From Azophilus sp965116165 (GTDB lineage Bacteria > Pseudomonadota > Gammaproteobacteria > Pseudomonadales > Azotimanducaceae): a stretch of DNA of 64,000 bases. The notes under the pieces were generated by a model that was not told where the DNA came from, ran no database searches, and saw nothing but the letters and a program-made list of their open reading frames with translations. Shown in pieces: positions 26,575 through 35,800 of the stretch (position 1 is the stretch's first letter; the number at the start of each line of letters is the position of its first letter). The translations under genes and the position numbers were made by a program. The stretch covers positions 434,001 to 498,000 of the forward strand of contig OZ220484.1 in assembly GCA_965116165.1 (NCBI GenBank), read 5' to 3'.

Positions 26575-27261
26575 ATGAGCAACTCGATTCTAATCGTAGA
26601 GGACGAACGGGAGATCCGGGAGATGCTCGGTTTCACCCTGTCGCGCAACGGTTTTGAGGTCGAAGAGGCGGCCAGTGCCGAAGAGGCGCTGAAACAGCTT
26701 GAGGGATACCTTCCCAAGCTGTTGATAATCGATTGGATGCTGCCGCGTATGAGCGGCATCGACCTGGCCCGCCGCCTGCGCAATGACGAGCACACGGCCG
26801 GACTGCCGATGATCATGCTGACCGCCCGTGGCGAGGAAACCGACAAGCTCAAGAGCTTCGACTCGGGCATCGACGACTACATCACCAAGCCGTTTTCTCC
26901 CCGGGAACTTGTCGCCCGCATGCGCGCCCTATTGCGCCGTACCGGCAATCCGGACGATGGCGTGCTGCGTGCCGGCGATATGCTACTCGACCTCAATTCG
27001 CACAAACTGATGGTCGGCAACCGGGCGGTGAAAGTCGGGCCTACCGACTTCCGCCTGCTCGAGTTGTTCATGCGCCATCCGGACCGGGCCTTCAGCCGCT
27101 CGCAACTCCTCGACCGTGTTTGGGGGCGCAGCATCTACGTTGAGGAGCGCACCGTGGATGTACATGTTCTGCGCCTGCGCAGTTCCCTGAAACCACACGG
27201 CCTCGATTGGCTCATACAAACCGTTCGCGGGGTTGGCTATCGGTTCAGCCCAGCCGAGTAA
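26575..27261 (+). CDS. phoB: PhoB-type response regulator
   Basis: 228 residues, close to E. coli PhoB (229). Receiver domain with acidic residues in ILIVEDEREIREML, phospho-acceptor Asp53 (LLIIDWMLPRMSG), T and K in MLTARG and YITKPFSPRELVAR. The C-terminal winged helix (residues 130-228) includes GPTDFRLLELFMRHPDRAFS and VDVHVLRLRSSLKPHG. It activates phosphate-starvation genes. ATG 26575 matches the family N-terminus; the ORF start at 26548 is less likely. The partner phoR is not adjacent on either side, which is unusual. Confidence 0.9.
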   Translation: MSNSILIVEDEREIREMLGFTLSRNGFEVEEAASAEEALKQLEGYLPKLLIIDWMLPRMSGIDLARRLRNDEHTAGLPMIMLTARGEETDKLKSFDSGIDDYITKPFSPRELVARMRALLRRTGNPDDGVLRAGDMLLDLNSHKLMVGNRAVKVGPTDFRLLELFMRHPDRAFSRSQLLDRVWGRSIYVEERTVDVHVLRLRSSLKPHGLDWLIQTVRGVGYRFSPAE

Positions 27262-27295
27262 TCGCCATTGAGCCACCCGCCCAACGGACACCCCC

Positions 27296-27336
27296 CCGTC
27301 GGTCCAATGCAATTTGACGACGGACAAGCGTTTTTT
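27296..27336 (+). terminator. Possible phoB terminator
   Basis: A short stem CCGTCG (27296-27301) / CGACGG (27318-27323), followed after seven bases by a run of six T (27331-27336). The stem is short and the loop 16 bases, so this is tentative. Confidence 0.3.
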
Positions 27337-27337
27337 A

Positions 27338-27362
27338 TGGGACTTATATACATAAGTTGAGG
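27338..27362 (-). repeat. Partial copy of the R5 repeat end
   Basis: GGGACTTATATACATAAGTTGA is the reverse complement of the end of the core repeat at 10281-10303 (one difference), and is itself nearly palindromic. It abuts the 27365-27609 element. Confidence 0.5.
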
Positions 27363-27364
27363 GA

Positions 27365-27609
27365 TTATATCGCAAAGTCACAAAATAGTTGTTGACACCG
27401 CCGACAGTCTTGCTACGCCGAAATTCCGAAATGTGACCATATGCGTGGCGCAGAAGGCATCCGGCAAATCCCATCGCAAGGGCATGGCCTCGCTTGAGGT
27501 CGCGGCGAAGTTCGCCGACGAGGACAAGGCACCGTAGTTGTTCATGCGCCCGTTTCGATTCAAGTCCGATTGATGAAACGTCCAGTGTTATTGTGACTTT
27601 GCGATATAA
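27365..27609 (+). mobile_element. 245-bp element with 19-bp inverted repeats, probable IS1595-type derivative
   Basis: Ends 27365-27383 and 27591-27609 are exact 19-base reverse complements (core ATATCGCAAAGTCACAA). Inside, the plus strand encodes VAQKASGKSHRKGMASLEVA followed by a premature TAG. This resembles the conserved N-terminus of IS1595-family transposases (GK.HRKGMSL.EL..MFP-type). The rest of the transposase is missing, so it is a non-autonomous remnant. Family assignment is from memory of the motif. Confidence 0.65.
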
Positions 27610-27638
27610 CTCTCCTTTTTTGTTAATCGGACAGGACA

Positions 27639-30600
27639 CTAGTGCTCCCCGAGGACGGACATGCCATGGCCCGGTGCCGTGGACAGGTTGGTCAGGTGCC
27701 CGGTCGGGCTTTCCAGCAGGCTCATGACGATAAGCGGATGCGACTCCAAACTGATCCCGCTGATCGACCACGTCTCACTGCCCACCGACACCGTAAGCCG
27801 CCACTTGCCCGTCCCGTAACCCAGCGGCCAACGCACGAACGGCTCCGCGAACAGGCCGACCAGGCCGACGCTGTCGCTGTCCGAGGGAACACCCGCCTCC
27901 AGTTCCGCCGCGGTCATGGTCAACGCGCCCCGGCCGGGAATCTCAACATCGACACCCCTAGGCCATTGCGGAGGGGTACGCCCCCGGTCGTCCGTGCCCG
28001 CAATCGCCACCCACACGGCCTCGGGATGCGGATTGACAAGGCGCAGCCGGCTCGTCTGGCGCCCATTGCTGCCCGGATTGAGCATAGGCACGGCAACGCG
28101 GCCGTCCCGCGGCGCCACCACATCGTGCATCGCCGTCAGAAAGCCGTCCCGGGCGCGGACATAGGCGTACACCGCGATGTCCAGGTCGCTCGTCAGTTCC
28201 AGCCGCCAGTCGCCCTCCCCGGCACCCGCACTCCCGGACAGACCCAGGGCCGCGTTGCCCAGCTCCAGATCCTCCGAGTCGAGGTGCGACGCGCCGCCGG
28301 AAACAACGGCGAGCTCCAGCGGCCCGCGCCGGGTGCCCGCGTCGTCGAAGGCGTCGATCCTCACCACCCCCGCGCGCGGCGACCGGTTGACCACCCGCAC
28401 AAGACCCCGCTGCCCGAGCCCGCGCGACGCCGCCGGAAACAACGGCACATGGTGCGCCCCGCCTTCCGCGGCCGGCACCACCGGGCCGGACGACAGATTC
28501 GACAGGAGACCCGTCCGCGTGTTCTCCAGAAGGTTCATCACCGACACCGGCTCGTCGGAAACCACCCGCAGCCGCCACCAGCCCTCCCCGTCCTCCAGCG
28601 CGCCGTCCAGCCAGGCGGCGCCCGCCCTGAGCTGCTGCTCCGTCAGCGTCAGCGCCGCGCCGGGGGGAACCCCGAAACGAACCACGCCGCCGAGCGGCCC
28701 GCCCGCGTCGTCGACGCCGCGCACCTCCACCTCCGCCCGTCTGCGGCCCGGGTTGACCACCCGCAGCCGGCTCGCCCGCGACGGGCCGCCTCCCGGGATG
28801 AAAAGTCCCACATGGTGGCCATCACCATCCTCGGGCGCGACATCGTGCAGGCTGGCCACATACCCGTCGTGCGACCGGACATAGGCCAGGGCCCCGATCT
28901 CAAGCGCGCTCTCGAACTCCAGCCGCCAGTCGCCCGTCCCGGCGCCGACGCCCCCGCCCAGACCCCCGCCGCCGCGCTCCAGATCGCCGGAGTTGAAATG
29001 GGCGACGGCGTGTGGCGCGACCTCCAGCGTCACCGGGCCGCGGCGCGCCCCCCGGTCGTCGACCGCCGTGACGCGCACCACGCCCGACCGCCCGGAATGG
29101 TTGACGAGCCGCACGAACCCCCCGCGCCCCGGGGCCGAGGCCGAGACCGAGGCCGAAGGTAGCAGCGGCACCCGGGGCGCGCGCACCGTCACCCCGAACC
29201 CCCGGCTCAGCGTCTCCCCGTCCGCGCCGGTCGCGGTCACCGCCACCGTCGCCGTCCCGGCCGCCACCGGCGTCACCGTCAGCGTTCCGTCCACGACCTC
29301 GACCGTCGCCACCGACTCGTCGCCGGAGGACGCGGCGAACTCGGCATCCGCGCCGAGAAAGTGGGAGAACACATCCGCCAGGTCGATCGTCTCCGGCCCC
29401 CGTCCCGGCGCCAGTTCCCGGTCCCCGATGCCGTACAGCACCAGCGGTGGCCCCGGCGCCAAGCGAACGCCGCTGTAACAGTCCCGCAACCGCGGCCCCA
29501 CGGGAGGCGCTCCCGGTGCTCCCCCTCCGACGCTGATGGTCAATTTGGGCAGAATGGGACACGGATTGGCCGTCGTCTGCGGCGGACCGTCCACATGGGC
29601 CACCCGGACGGTCACCGGCCCGTCACCGGCCGGGGTCACCGCAATCCGTCCGCCGCGGACCGAGCCCGTCGGAAGCGTCATCCGCGCAAGCCGCCCCCCG
29701 CCGGTATCCAGGGATCCGCCCTGGGCGGTCAGGTCCACCCGCATATCCAGCGGCGCACCCGGGGGCACCCCGACACCGACCGTCGCGGGCCGCCCCCGGG
29801 CCGGAGGGTCCGAATCCGGGATCCGAACCGGCCCCGGCGCGAATGTGAACGGCGCGCCCGGATTGGCACCAAGAAAAAGTGCCTCCAGATCGACGAGCCC
29901 CTCGAACACCCCGGGCGGGAGTTCCAGCAGATTGTTTCCGATGAGGTTCAAAAACCGAAGGCGCGGCATGACATCGAACACGCCCGGTTCCAGCGCCGTG
30001 ATGCCCATGTGCGGGGCGGACAGCATTATCAAGCCATCAAGCCCGTCAAATGCGTCGGCCCGCAACGGACCGTCCAGGTGGTGGTTTTCGGCTAGATTAA
30101 GACGCTCAAGGGAGCCCAGCCCCCGGAATAGCCCGGGTTCGATTCGTTCCAGTCGATTTGCCCAAAGCGACATGAATTCAAGATTCGCCAAACCATCGAA
30201 AATACCGGCGGGCAGGGTTTCGAGCCTGTTGAATCTCAGATACAAACTCCGCAGTTTACCCAAGCCGCCGAAGATGTCCGGCGCCAGTGACACCAGCTCG
30301 TTGCTGTCCAGATCCAAAGTCTCCAATCCGCCCAGGTCGTTGAGGATGCCCGGTGGCAGCGACACCAGCCCGTTGTCGCTCAAGTACAATGCTTCCAGTC
30401 CGCCTATACCGTCGAACATGCCCGCCGGAAGACCGTCCATCCTGTGCCCGATGAAACGCAGGGCCCGCAGGTTGACAAGCCCCGCCATCGCCCCGGGCTC
30501 AATTGTCGTGACCGTCGGCGGCGTCGCGGGATAACCCCACACATTTGGACCCCTACCGGACACTTCCAGGGCCTTCAGGCGCGGCATGCCCTCGAAGGTA

Positions 30601-32336
30601 CCCGTCTCGAAGGTTCGTATCAGGTGTCCATTGATGTACAACCCCCTCAACCCCGGCAATCCCCGGAAAGCGCCCGGCTCAATGTTCCTCAGCGTCCGGG
30701 GTTCCCTCTGCTGCCACGCGTAGCTCAATTGCAGAGTCCGTAGACCGATCAGGCCCGAAAAAAGATCCGCGGGCAAACTCTCGATATTCTCAAGGTGGAG
30801 CGACACCAGGCCCGTCAGGCCGTCAAAGTCGCCGGGCCGCAACTCCGAGCCGTCGAGCGGGCCATATTTTGGGTAATCAACAACGAAATCCATGAACCCG
30901 ATTTGGCGCAGACTGGCCAGGAAGGATGCATCAGCTAACTGGGCGTTTGCCTCACAGCGCGAGTCGAAATTGTTGTAGTCGGGGTGACGGCTCAAAATAT
31001 GCCACCAGAACCCACTGCGCTCGCATATCGGCTTGATCGGCCGGGAGCCGGCCTGTCGGCGGGCGTGCACCCGGCCCGCGGCCAGAACCTCCACCGGCCG
31101 CTCGAATCCGTGGTTCGCCGCCACCCGGTACTCGATCTCGCCGCTCCCCGCCCCGCCCGCCGGCGCGACCGATTCGACCCACTCGCCGCCCGACGCCTGC
31201 CAGGTGCAGCCGGCGCCCGTCTCCACCCGAAGGCGGTACGCTCCACCCTCCGCCGGCAGCAGGCCGTCGTCCCCGGAGACGTCGTAGCGGCAGGTGTCGG
31301 CGTCCGACCGCGGCCGCACATTCGCCACGATATGCCGCACCTCGTTCAGGTGGCGCACCGCGTCCGCCGGGCCGTCCGGCGATGTGGTTGGCTCGTCGCC
31401 CGGCACGCCGAGCCGCAGCCCGGGATCGTCGGGATGGACCAGGTCCGGATTGGAGAAAAGCGGCACGTCGGATATGTCACGGACACTTGACATGATCGTC
31501 CCATTCCACCACTCGTAATCGCGCTCGCGACTTTCCGGGGCGACATAGCGAAAGCCGTGGCTGTATGGAAGCAGTCCGCGCGAGGTGTCGGAGCGCTCGT
31601 GAGCCAGCCCCATGCTGTGTCCGAGTTCATGCGCAACCACCAGACCGTGCCCGGAGCGGGCGACCGCGAAGCCATGCCTTTCCACCTCGTCGCGCGAAAG
31701 GCTGGACAACCACCAGGCATTGCCCCCGATACTGTAGTCGCCCAAGAACTGATGCGCATCGCCGCCGAGGTGCAGCAACACCAGGTCCGCCGCATGGCGG
31801 TCGCGCAACGTGCGCGTCTCGTCCAGATAGCCGTCGCCCTCGTGGGCCAAATGCTCCAGGGCCTTCCCCCACAGTTCATAGCGCACCGCGAAGTGCCGCT
31901 TCTCCTCTACCTTTAGCGCCTCGTCCAGAAACCAGTCGTATTCCACCTCGACGGCGGCGGCCAGCCCAAGTCGCAGGTCCGCCCCGCTCGCCGCCAGCGC
32001 CTCGTTCGCCGTCGCGATGTCCAGGTCGATGATGTCCAGCATCTGTCCGTAGCCGCCCTCGATTTCCCGGACGAACGACGGATACAGGACGAGCACATCC
32101 ACCACATCGTCGCCGGCCGGGTGCGCGGCCGATTCCGTTGATGCCGCGCCTCCTAACCCGGATCGCTCGGCCGCCAGCCCGCGCTCCTCCGGTTTGCGCG
32201 GATCCATGAGCGGCACCCCGTCAACATCGTCCCGCCCGGCCGAGCGGGCCGCGGCCTCCACCGCCGCGCAGCGCACCGGCGCCGGCTCCACGCGCTCCAC
32301 GCTCTGCAGGCCGCCGGTCGTGCGGATCGCGTACAT
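27639..32336 (-). CDS. Secreted metalloprotease / leucine-rich-repeat protein (main frame)
   Basis: 1,565 residues in the open frame; the true N-terminus is in another frame (see 32153-32818). In order: a zinc protease domain with HELGHSMGLAHE (HExxHxxxxxH metzincin motif, residues about 215-226) and a downstream MSS that could be the Met-turn; a small beta domain; about twelve 24-residue leucine-rich repeats (for example GLETLDLDSNELVSLAPDIF); a BID-2-like domain (SSGDESVATVEVVDGTLTV); and four related beta modules in A-B-A-B order (RLVNHSGRSGVVRVTAVDDR against SRLRVVNPGRRRAEVEVRGV). No LPXTG or other anchor is seen at the C-terminus (SVLGEH). A secreted protease that binds a partner through its LRRs is the likely type. 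The gene is very G+C rich and its stop lies beside a repeat. Confidence 0.8.
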   Translation of the reverse strand: MYAIRTTGGLQSVERVEPAPVRCAAVEAAARSAGRDDVDGVPLMDPRKPEERGLAAERSGLGGAASTESAAHPAGDDVVDVLVLYPSFVREIEGGYGQMLDIIDLDIATANEALAASGADLRLGLAAAVEVEYDWFLDEALKVEEKRHFAVRYELWGKALEHLAHEGDGYLDETRTLRDRHAADLVLLHLGGDAHQFLGDYSIGGNAWWLSSLSRDEVERHGFAVARSGHGLVVAHELGHSMGLAHERSDTSRGLLPYSHGFRYVAPESRERDYEWWNGTIMSSVRDISDVPLFSNPDLVHPDDPGLRLGVPGDEPTTSPDGPADAVRHLNEVRHIVANVRPRSDADTCRYDVSGDDGLLPAEGGAYRLRVETGAGCTWQASGGEWVESVAPAGGAGSGEIEYRVAANHGFERPVEVLAAGRVHARRQAGSRPIKPICERSGFWWHILSRHPDYNNFDSRCEANAQLADASFLASLRQIGFMDFVVDYPKYGPLDGSELRPGDFDGLTGLVSLHLENIESLPADLFSGLIGLRTLQLSYAWQQREPRTLRNIEPGAFRGLPGLRGLYINGHLIRTFETGTFEGMPRLKALEVSGRGPNVWGYPATPPTVTTIEPGAMAGLVNLRALRFIGHRMDGLPAGMFDGIGGLEALYLSDNGLVSLPPGILNDLGGLETLDLDSNELVSLAPDIFGGLGKLRSLYLRFNRLETLPAGIFDGLANLEFMSLWANRLERIEPGLFRGLGSLERLNLAENHHLDGPLRADAFDGLDGLIMLSAPHMGITALEPGVFDVMPRLRFLNLIGNNLLELPPGVFEGLVDLEALFLGANPGAPFTFAPGPVRIPDSDPPARGRPATVGVGVPPGAPLDMRVDLTAQGGSLDTGGGRLARMTLPTGSVRGGRIAVTPAGDGPVTVRVAHVDGPPQTTANPCPILPKLTISVGGGAPGAPPVGPRLRDCYSGVRLAPGPPLVLYGIGDRELAPGRGPETIDLADVFSHFLGADAEFAASSGDESVATVEVVDGTLTVTPVAAGTATVAVTATGADGETLSRGFGVTVRAPRVPLLPSASVSASAPGRGGFVRLVNHSGRSGVVRVTAVDDRGARRGPVTLEVAPHAVAHFNSGDLERGGGGLGGGVGAGTGDWRLEFESALEIGALAYVRSHDGYVASLHDVAPEDGDGHHVGLFIPGGGPSRASRLRVVNPGRRRAEVEVRGVDDAGGPLGGVVRFGVPPGAALTLTEQQLRAGAAWLDGALEDGEGWWRLRVVSDEPVSVMNLLENTRTGLLSNLSSGPVVPAAEGGAHHVPLFPAASRGLGQRGLVRVVNRSPRAGVVRIDAFDDAGTRRGPLELAVVSGGASHLDSEDLELGNAALGLSGSAGAGEGDWRLELTSDLDIAVYAYVRARDGFLTAMHDVVAPRDGRVAVPMLNPGSNGRQTSRLRLVNPHPEAVWVAIAGTDDRGRTPPQWPRGVDVEIPGRGALTMTAAELEAGVPSDSDSVGLVGLFAEPFVRWPLGYGTGKWRLTVSVGSETWSISGISLESHPLIVMSLLESPTGHLTNLSTAPGHGMSVLGEH

Positions 32337-32818
32337 CCCCCGGGCGCGTAGACCCGCCCCATCGCGCGGTCGCCGTTGACCACCAGCGCCACGAACCCGG
32401 TCGGCACGCCGCGCAGCGGCCCCGACAGCGAGTAGCCCGACGATGTCGGCGCGCTCCGCTCGACCGTCGCCTCGAACTCGACACCATGGAGCAGGTTCAG
32501 GCGCAGGCCGGCCGACCGGCCGGAAAGCACCCCGTCGCGAATCCCGGCCAACCCGCCGAAGTCTATCCGGGTGATGCGCGCTGGCGGATGCCCGGCCGCC
32601 TCGCCGACCACCGTGTCCGGCGACACTTGGCCGGGTGCCCGCTTCGCGTTGATGGATGCCGCCGTTTCGCCGGCCACCGGCTCCGGCGCCACGGCCTCGT
32701 TCGTGAACAGCGACAGGCGGCCCGTTTCCGCCACCGGGGCCCGGGATACGAGCGCGGCGAGCAAGGCCAGCGCCGCCCGCCGCCGGAATAGAGCATTGCG
32801 CCCCTGTCCAAATGTCAT
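32153..32818 (-). pseudogene. N-terminal part of the metalloprotease gene, in a shifted frame
   Basis: From ATG 32818 (GGAGG upstream) the frame encodes a signal peptide (FRRRAALALLAALVSRAPVA), then a propeptide-like region ending in VVNGDRAMGRVYAPGG at about 32340. The main protease frame then continues as MYAIRTTGGLQSVERVEPAP. The two join if one G is added to a run of five G (minus strand, 32337-32341); downstream of that point this frame is meaningless and stops at 32153. It is either a real frameshift (phase variation or decay) or a sequencing error in a G+C-rich homopolymer. Confidence 0.75.
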
Positions 32819-32861
32819 CGGTCCCTCCCCAAGCATGGATAGCCCCGCCTTCAACAACATC

Positions 32862-35800
32862 TCATTTTACGACCACGGGCAGCCGCAGCTCGCCCACGTC
32901 GGTCCGCACGATCACAACCGTCCGGCCAACGCCAACGCCCGCCACGCGTATCGTCGGCGAGGCGACGCTCACCGTGACGACGGTGGTGTCGCCCGAGGTC
33001 GCCGTGATATCGCTGTCCTCGCCCCAAACCAGAAACAGTTCGCCGCCGCGCGCCACCTCGAAAGCAAAGGTGGTGGCAGTGCCGGAGCCAGCACCGGCAC
33101 CACCGCCACCGCCACCACCGCTGACGCCCACAATGATGTCCGCTGTGTCGCTCTTCCGAAAATCATCTTTGTCCCTGACAGCGACAGACTTTCGGTGGGT
33201 GCCCGTCGTCGCGAATATGTACATCGCCGTCGCTGTTGCCCGCTCTTGATGCCCATCCCACCTGTATTTGTAGGGGGTTACGCCTCCCGTGGCCGATGCT
33301 GTCACGTTCGCCGAATAGTAGGAGACGCGCCCGAAGGGCGTATGATAGTTGTGAAAGGTGGCCCTGTAGGGGCCACCCGCTTCGGCTTTCAGTGTGGTGT
33401 CGCAATTCAAGTGCACACTCGTGTTTTGCCTCATATAGAAGGTATCGCTCGAGCTTGTTTGACCCGGTCTAATCACGGGTGGATTAACCTCGGGTGAGAT
33501 AACCATGTTGTCGCACTGGTAACCGGATTTGACGCTGGCCGAAAGATCAACTCGACTCCCTTGGGGCACGTAATAGGTGCAGGTGCTCCGGCAATCAATA
33601 TTTTGAGCCGCCACTGTGCCCGTCACCCTGCCTCCCACCTTGATGGAAGGCTGTTTGACAACAATGGTCAGCTTGAGCAGGCACTGGCCATCGCGGCGCG
33701 TGAAACCCGGCTTGCACTCGCATTTGCAAGAAGTTTTGTTGCGCAGCTCGTGGGCACCGCATTGCGCCACGCACCCGCCGCCGCAGGTTTCGTAGGTGGA
33801 TTCGCAGGTGAAACAGCCTGTGTCGTCGGTGGCGGATATGGGAACGGCGCAGGCCGCGGTTCCGCCGGGATCCGGAATACCGCAGGACGCCTCCCTGGAT
33901 CCGTTGACGCACCTCCAGCCTTTCGAGCCGTCCCGGCCGGTGCATTTCCAATTGCTGGAGCCCGATATTCCCAGGCAGTCCCACAGGTTGGTGCCGGGCG
34001 GATCCGGCCTGTCTCTTAAGGTGCCCTTCTCGCAGGTATTGGCGAGGTCGCCGCACATCCCATTGGTGGGCGGGGCGTCCGGCAAGTCATGAGGGTCTCC
34101 GGCGTCACAGCTATTATTCGCTCCGCCGCCGCAGGCTCCATGCACGGGCGGGTTGGGGGGGCCGGGAACAGCCGTTGCGTTGGAGGGCAGGCACCTGTTT
34201 TCCCCGGACGAGTCCGGACATGACGGATCCTTGACGCAGGCGCCGTTGTGCCGATGGTATCCCTCTTCACACACGCATTCGCAAGAAGTTTTGTTGAGCA
34301 GCTCGTGGGCACCGCATTGCGCCACGCACCCGCCGCCGCAGCTTTCGTAGGTGGATTCGCAGGTGAAACAGCCCCTATCGTCGGTGGCGCGTAGGGAAAA
34401 GCGGCAGGGCAAGTCTCCGCCGGGGGCCGGAATACTGCAGGACGCCTCCCTGGATCCGTTGACGCACCTCCAGTTTTTCGAGCCGTCCCGGCCAGTGCAG
34501 TTCCACCTGCTGAGGCCCGTAATTCCCAGGCAGTCCCACAGGTTGGTACCGGGCGGGCCCGGCCTTTTCTTGACGGTGCCCGCACTGCAGGTATTTGTGA
34601 CGTCGCCGCATGCCCCATCGGTGGACGGATAGTCCGGCAAGTCATCAAAGACTCCGGCGTCGCATGTATTATTCGCTCCGTACCTGTTGCAGGCTCCATG
34701 CACGGGTGGGTTGGGGAATCCGGGAACAGCCGTCGCGCCGGCGGGTGAGCAACTATTTTCCAAGGCCCCGCACCGGAGGGCGACGCCGCAGGTGCCGCCG
34801 GAGAGTTCCGACCAGGCGCCGTCGTCACACTTGAACGTCGCGGAACCCAGGGCGGGGCCGTTGTCGTCGGTCGCGGTGCTCGTCCGGCCGCTGCCGACGG
34901 CGCCCACCGAGCCGAGGCACGCCGTCCCGCCGACACTCCAGCTCCGGGCCCCGGAAGCGCAACCCGCCTTCGCCTTCCCGCACAGGCCCGAGTCGGCGCC
35001 GCCGCCGATCCCGTCGCAGCGCCACCGGTATTGTTGGTCCGTGTCCGCAACGGCGGCGGCGTTCGGCGTCCCCGACGCGCAGCCGTTGCGGACACTGTTG
35101 TCGCACCCGCCGTCGATGGCGGTCGCCGCGAACGTGGCCGTCACGCCCCTGTCCCCGTCCAGGCGCAGCGCGCAGTCGGCCGTGGACTTCGCGGCGCAGG
35201 CGCCGCCCCAGCGCAAGAAACGATGACCGGACGCGGGCATCGCCACGAGGGTCACCACGGTGCCGTCCGCCACCGTCTCCGAACAGTCCGAGCCGCAGTC
35301 GATCACCCGCTCCGCCCCGATCCGACCGGTCACCCGGCCGTTCGTCGGCGCCGTCACCGTCAGTGTCCGAACCACGCCGAAGCTGGCGCCCACCGATCTG
35401 TCCGAGTCCATCGTCAGCCCACAGCCACCCCGTCCCGAGCAGGCGCCCGTCCAGGCACCGAGCGCGTGGCCCGCGTCCGGCCACGCCTTCAACTCCACGG
35501 TCGTGCCGTCGGGAAACTCCACCGCGCAGCGGGTTTGTGTCCCGCCGCAGTCGATGGCCGGACCGGTGACGCGGCCGTTCACCGGCACCGTCACCGTCAA
35601 CAGGCGCCGGGTCTTGTTGGTGATCGTCACCGCCGTCCCGTCCACCGGCAGCACAGTCCCGCCCTGTACCGCCGTACCGCCCACCCCGACCGTCTCCGCG
35701 TCCTCGTCCTCGGTGTCCCATACCGGGGCCAGCTCGAAAGAGCCGCTCGCCGACCGCGTCCCCGGCGGAATCGTGATCCTGAAATCCTCCACCGCCGCGA

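Noticed and set aside
27639..32336. Sortase or PEP-CTERM anchored surface protein
   Set aside because: The C-terminus (ending SVLGEH) has no LPXTG, hydrophobic helix or basic tail.
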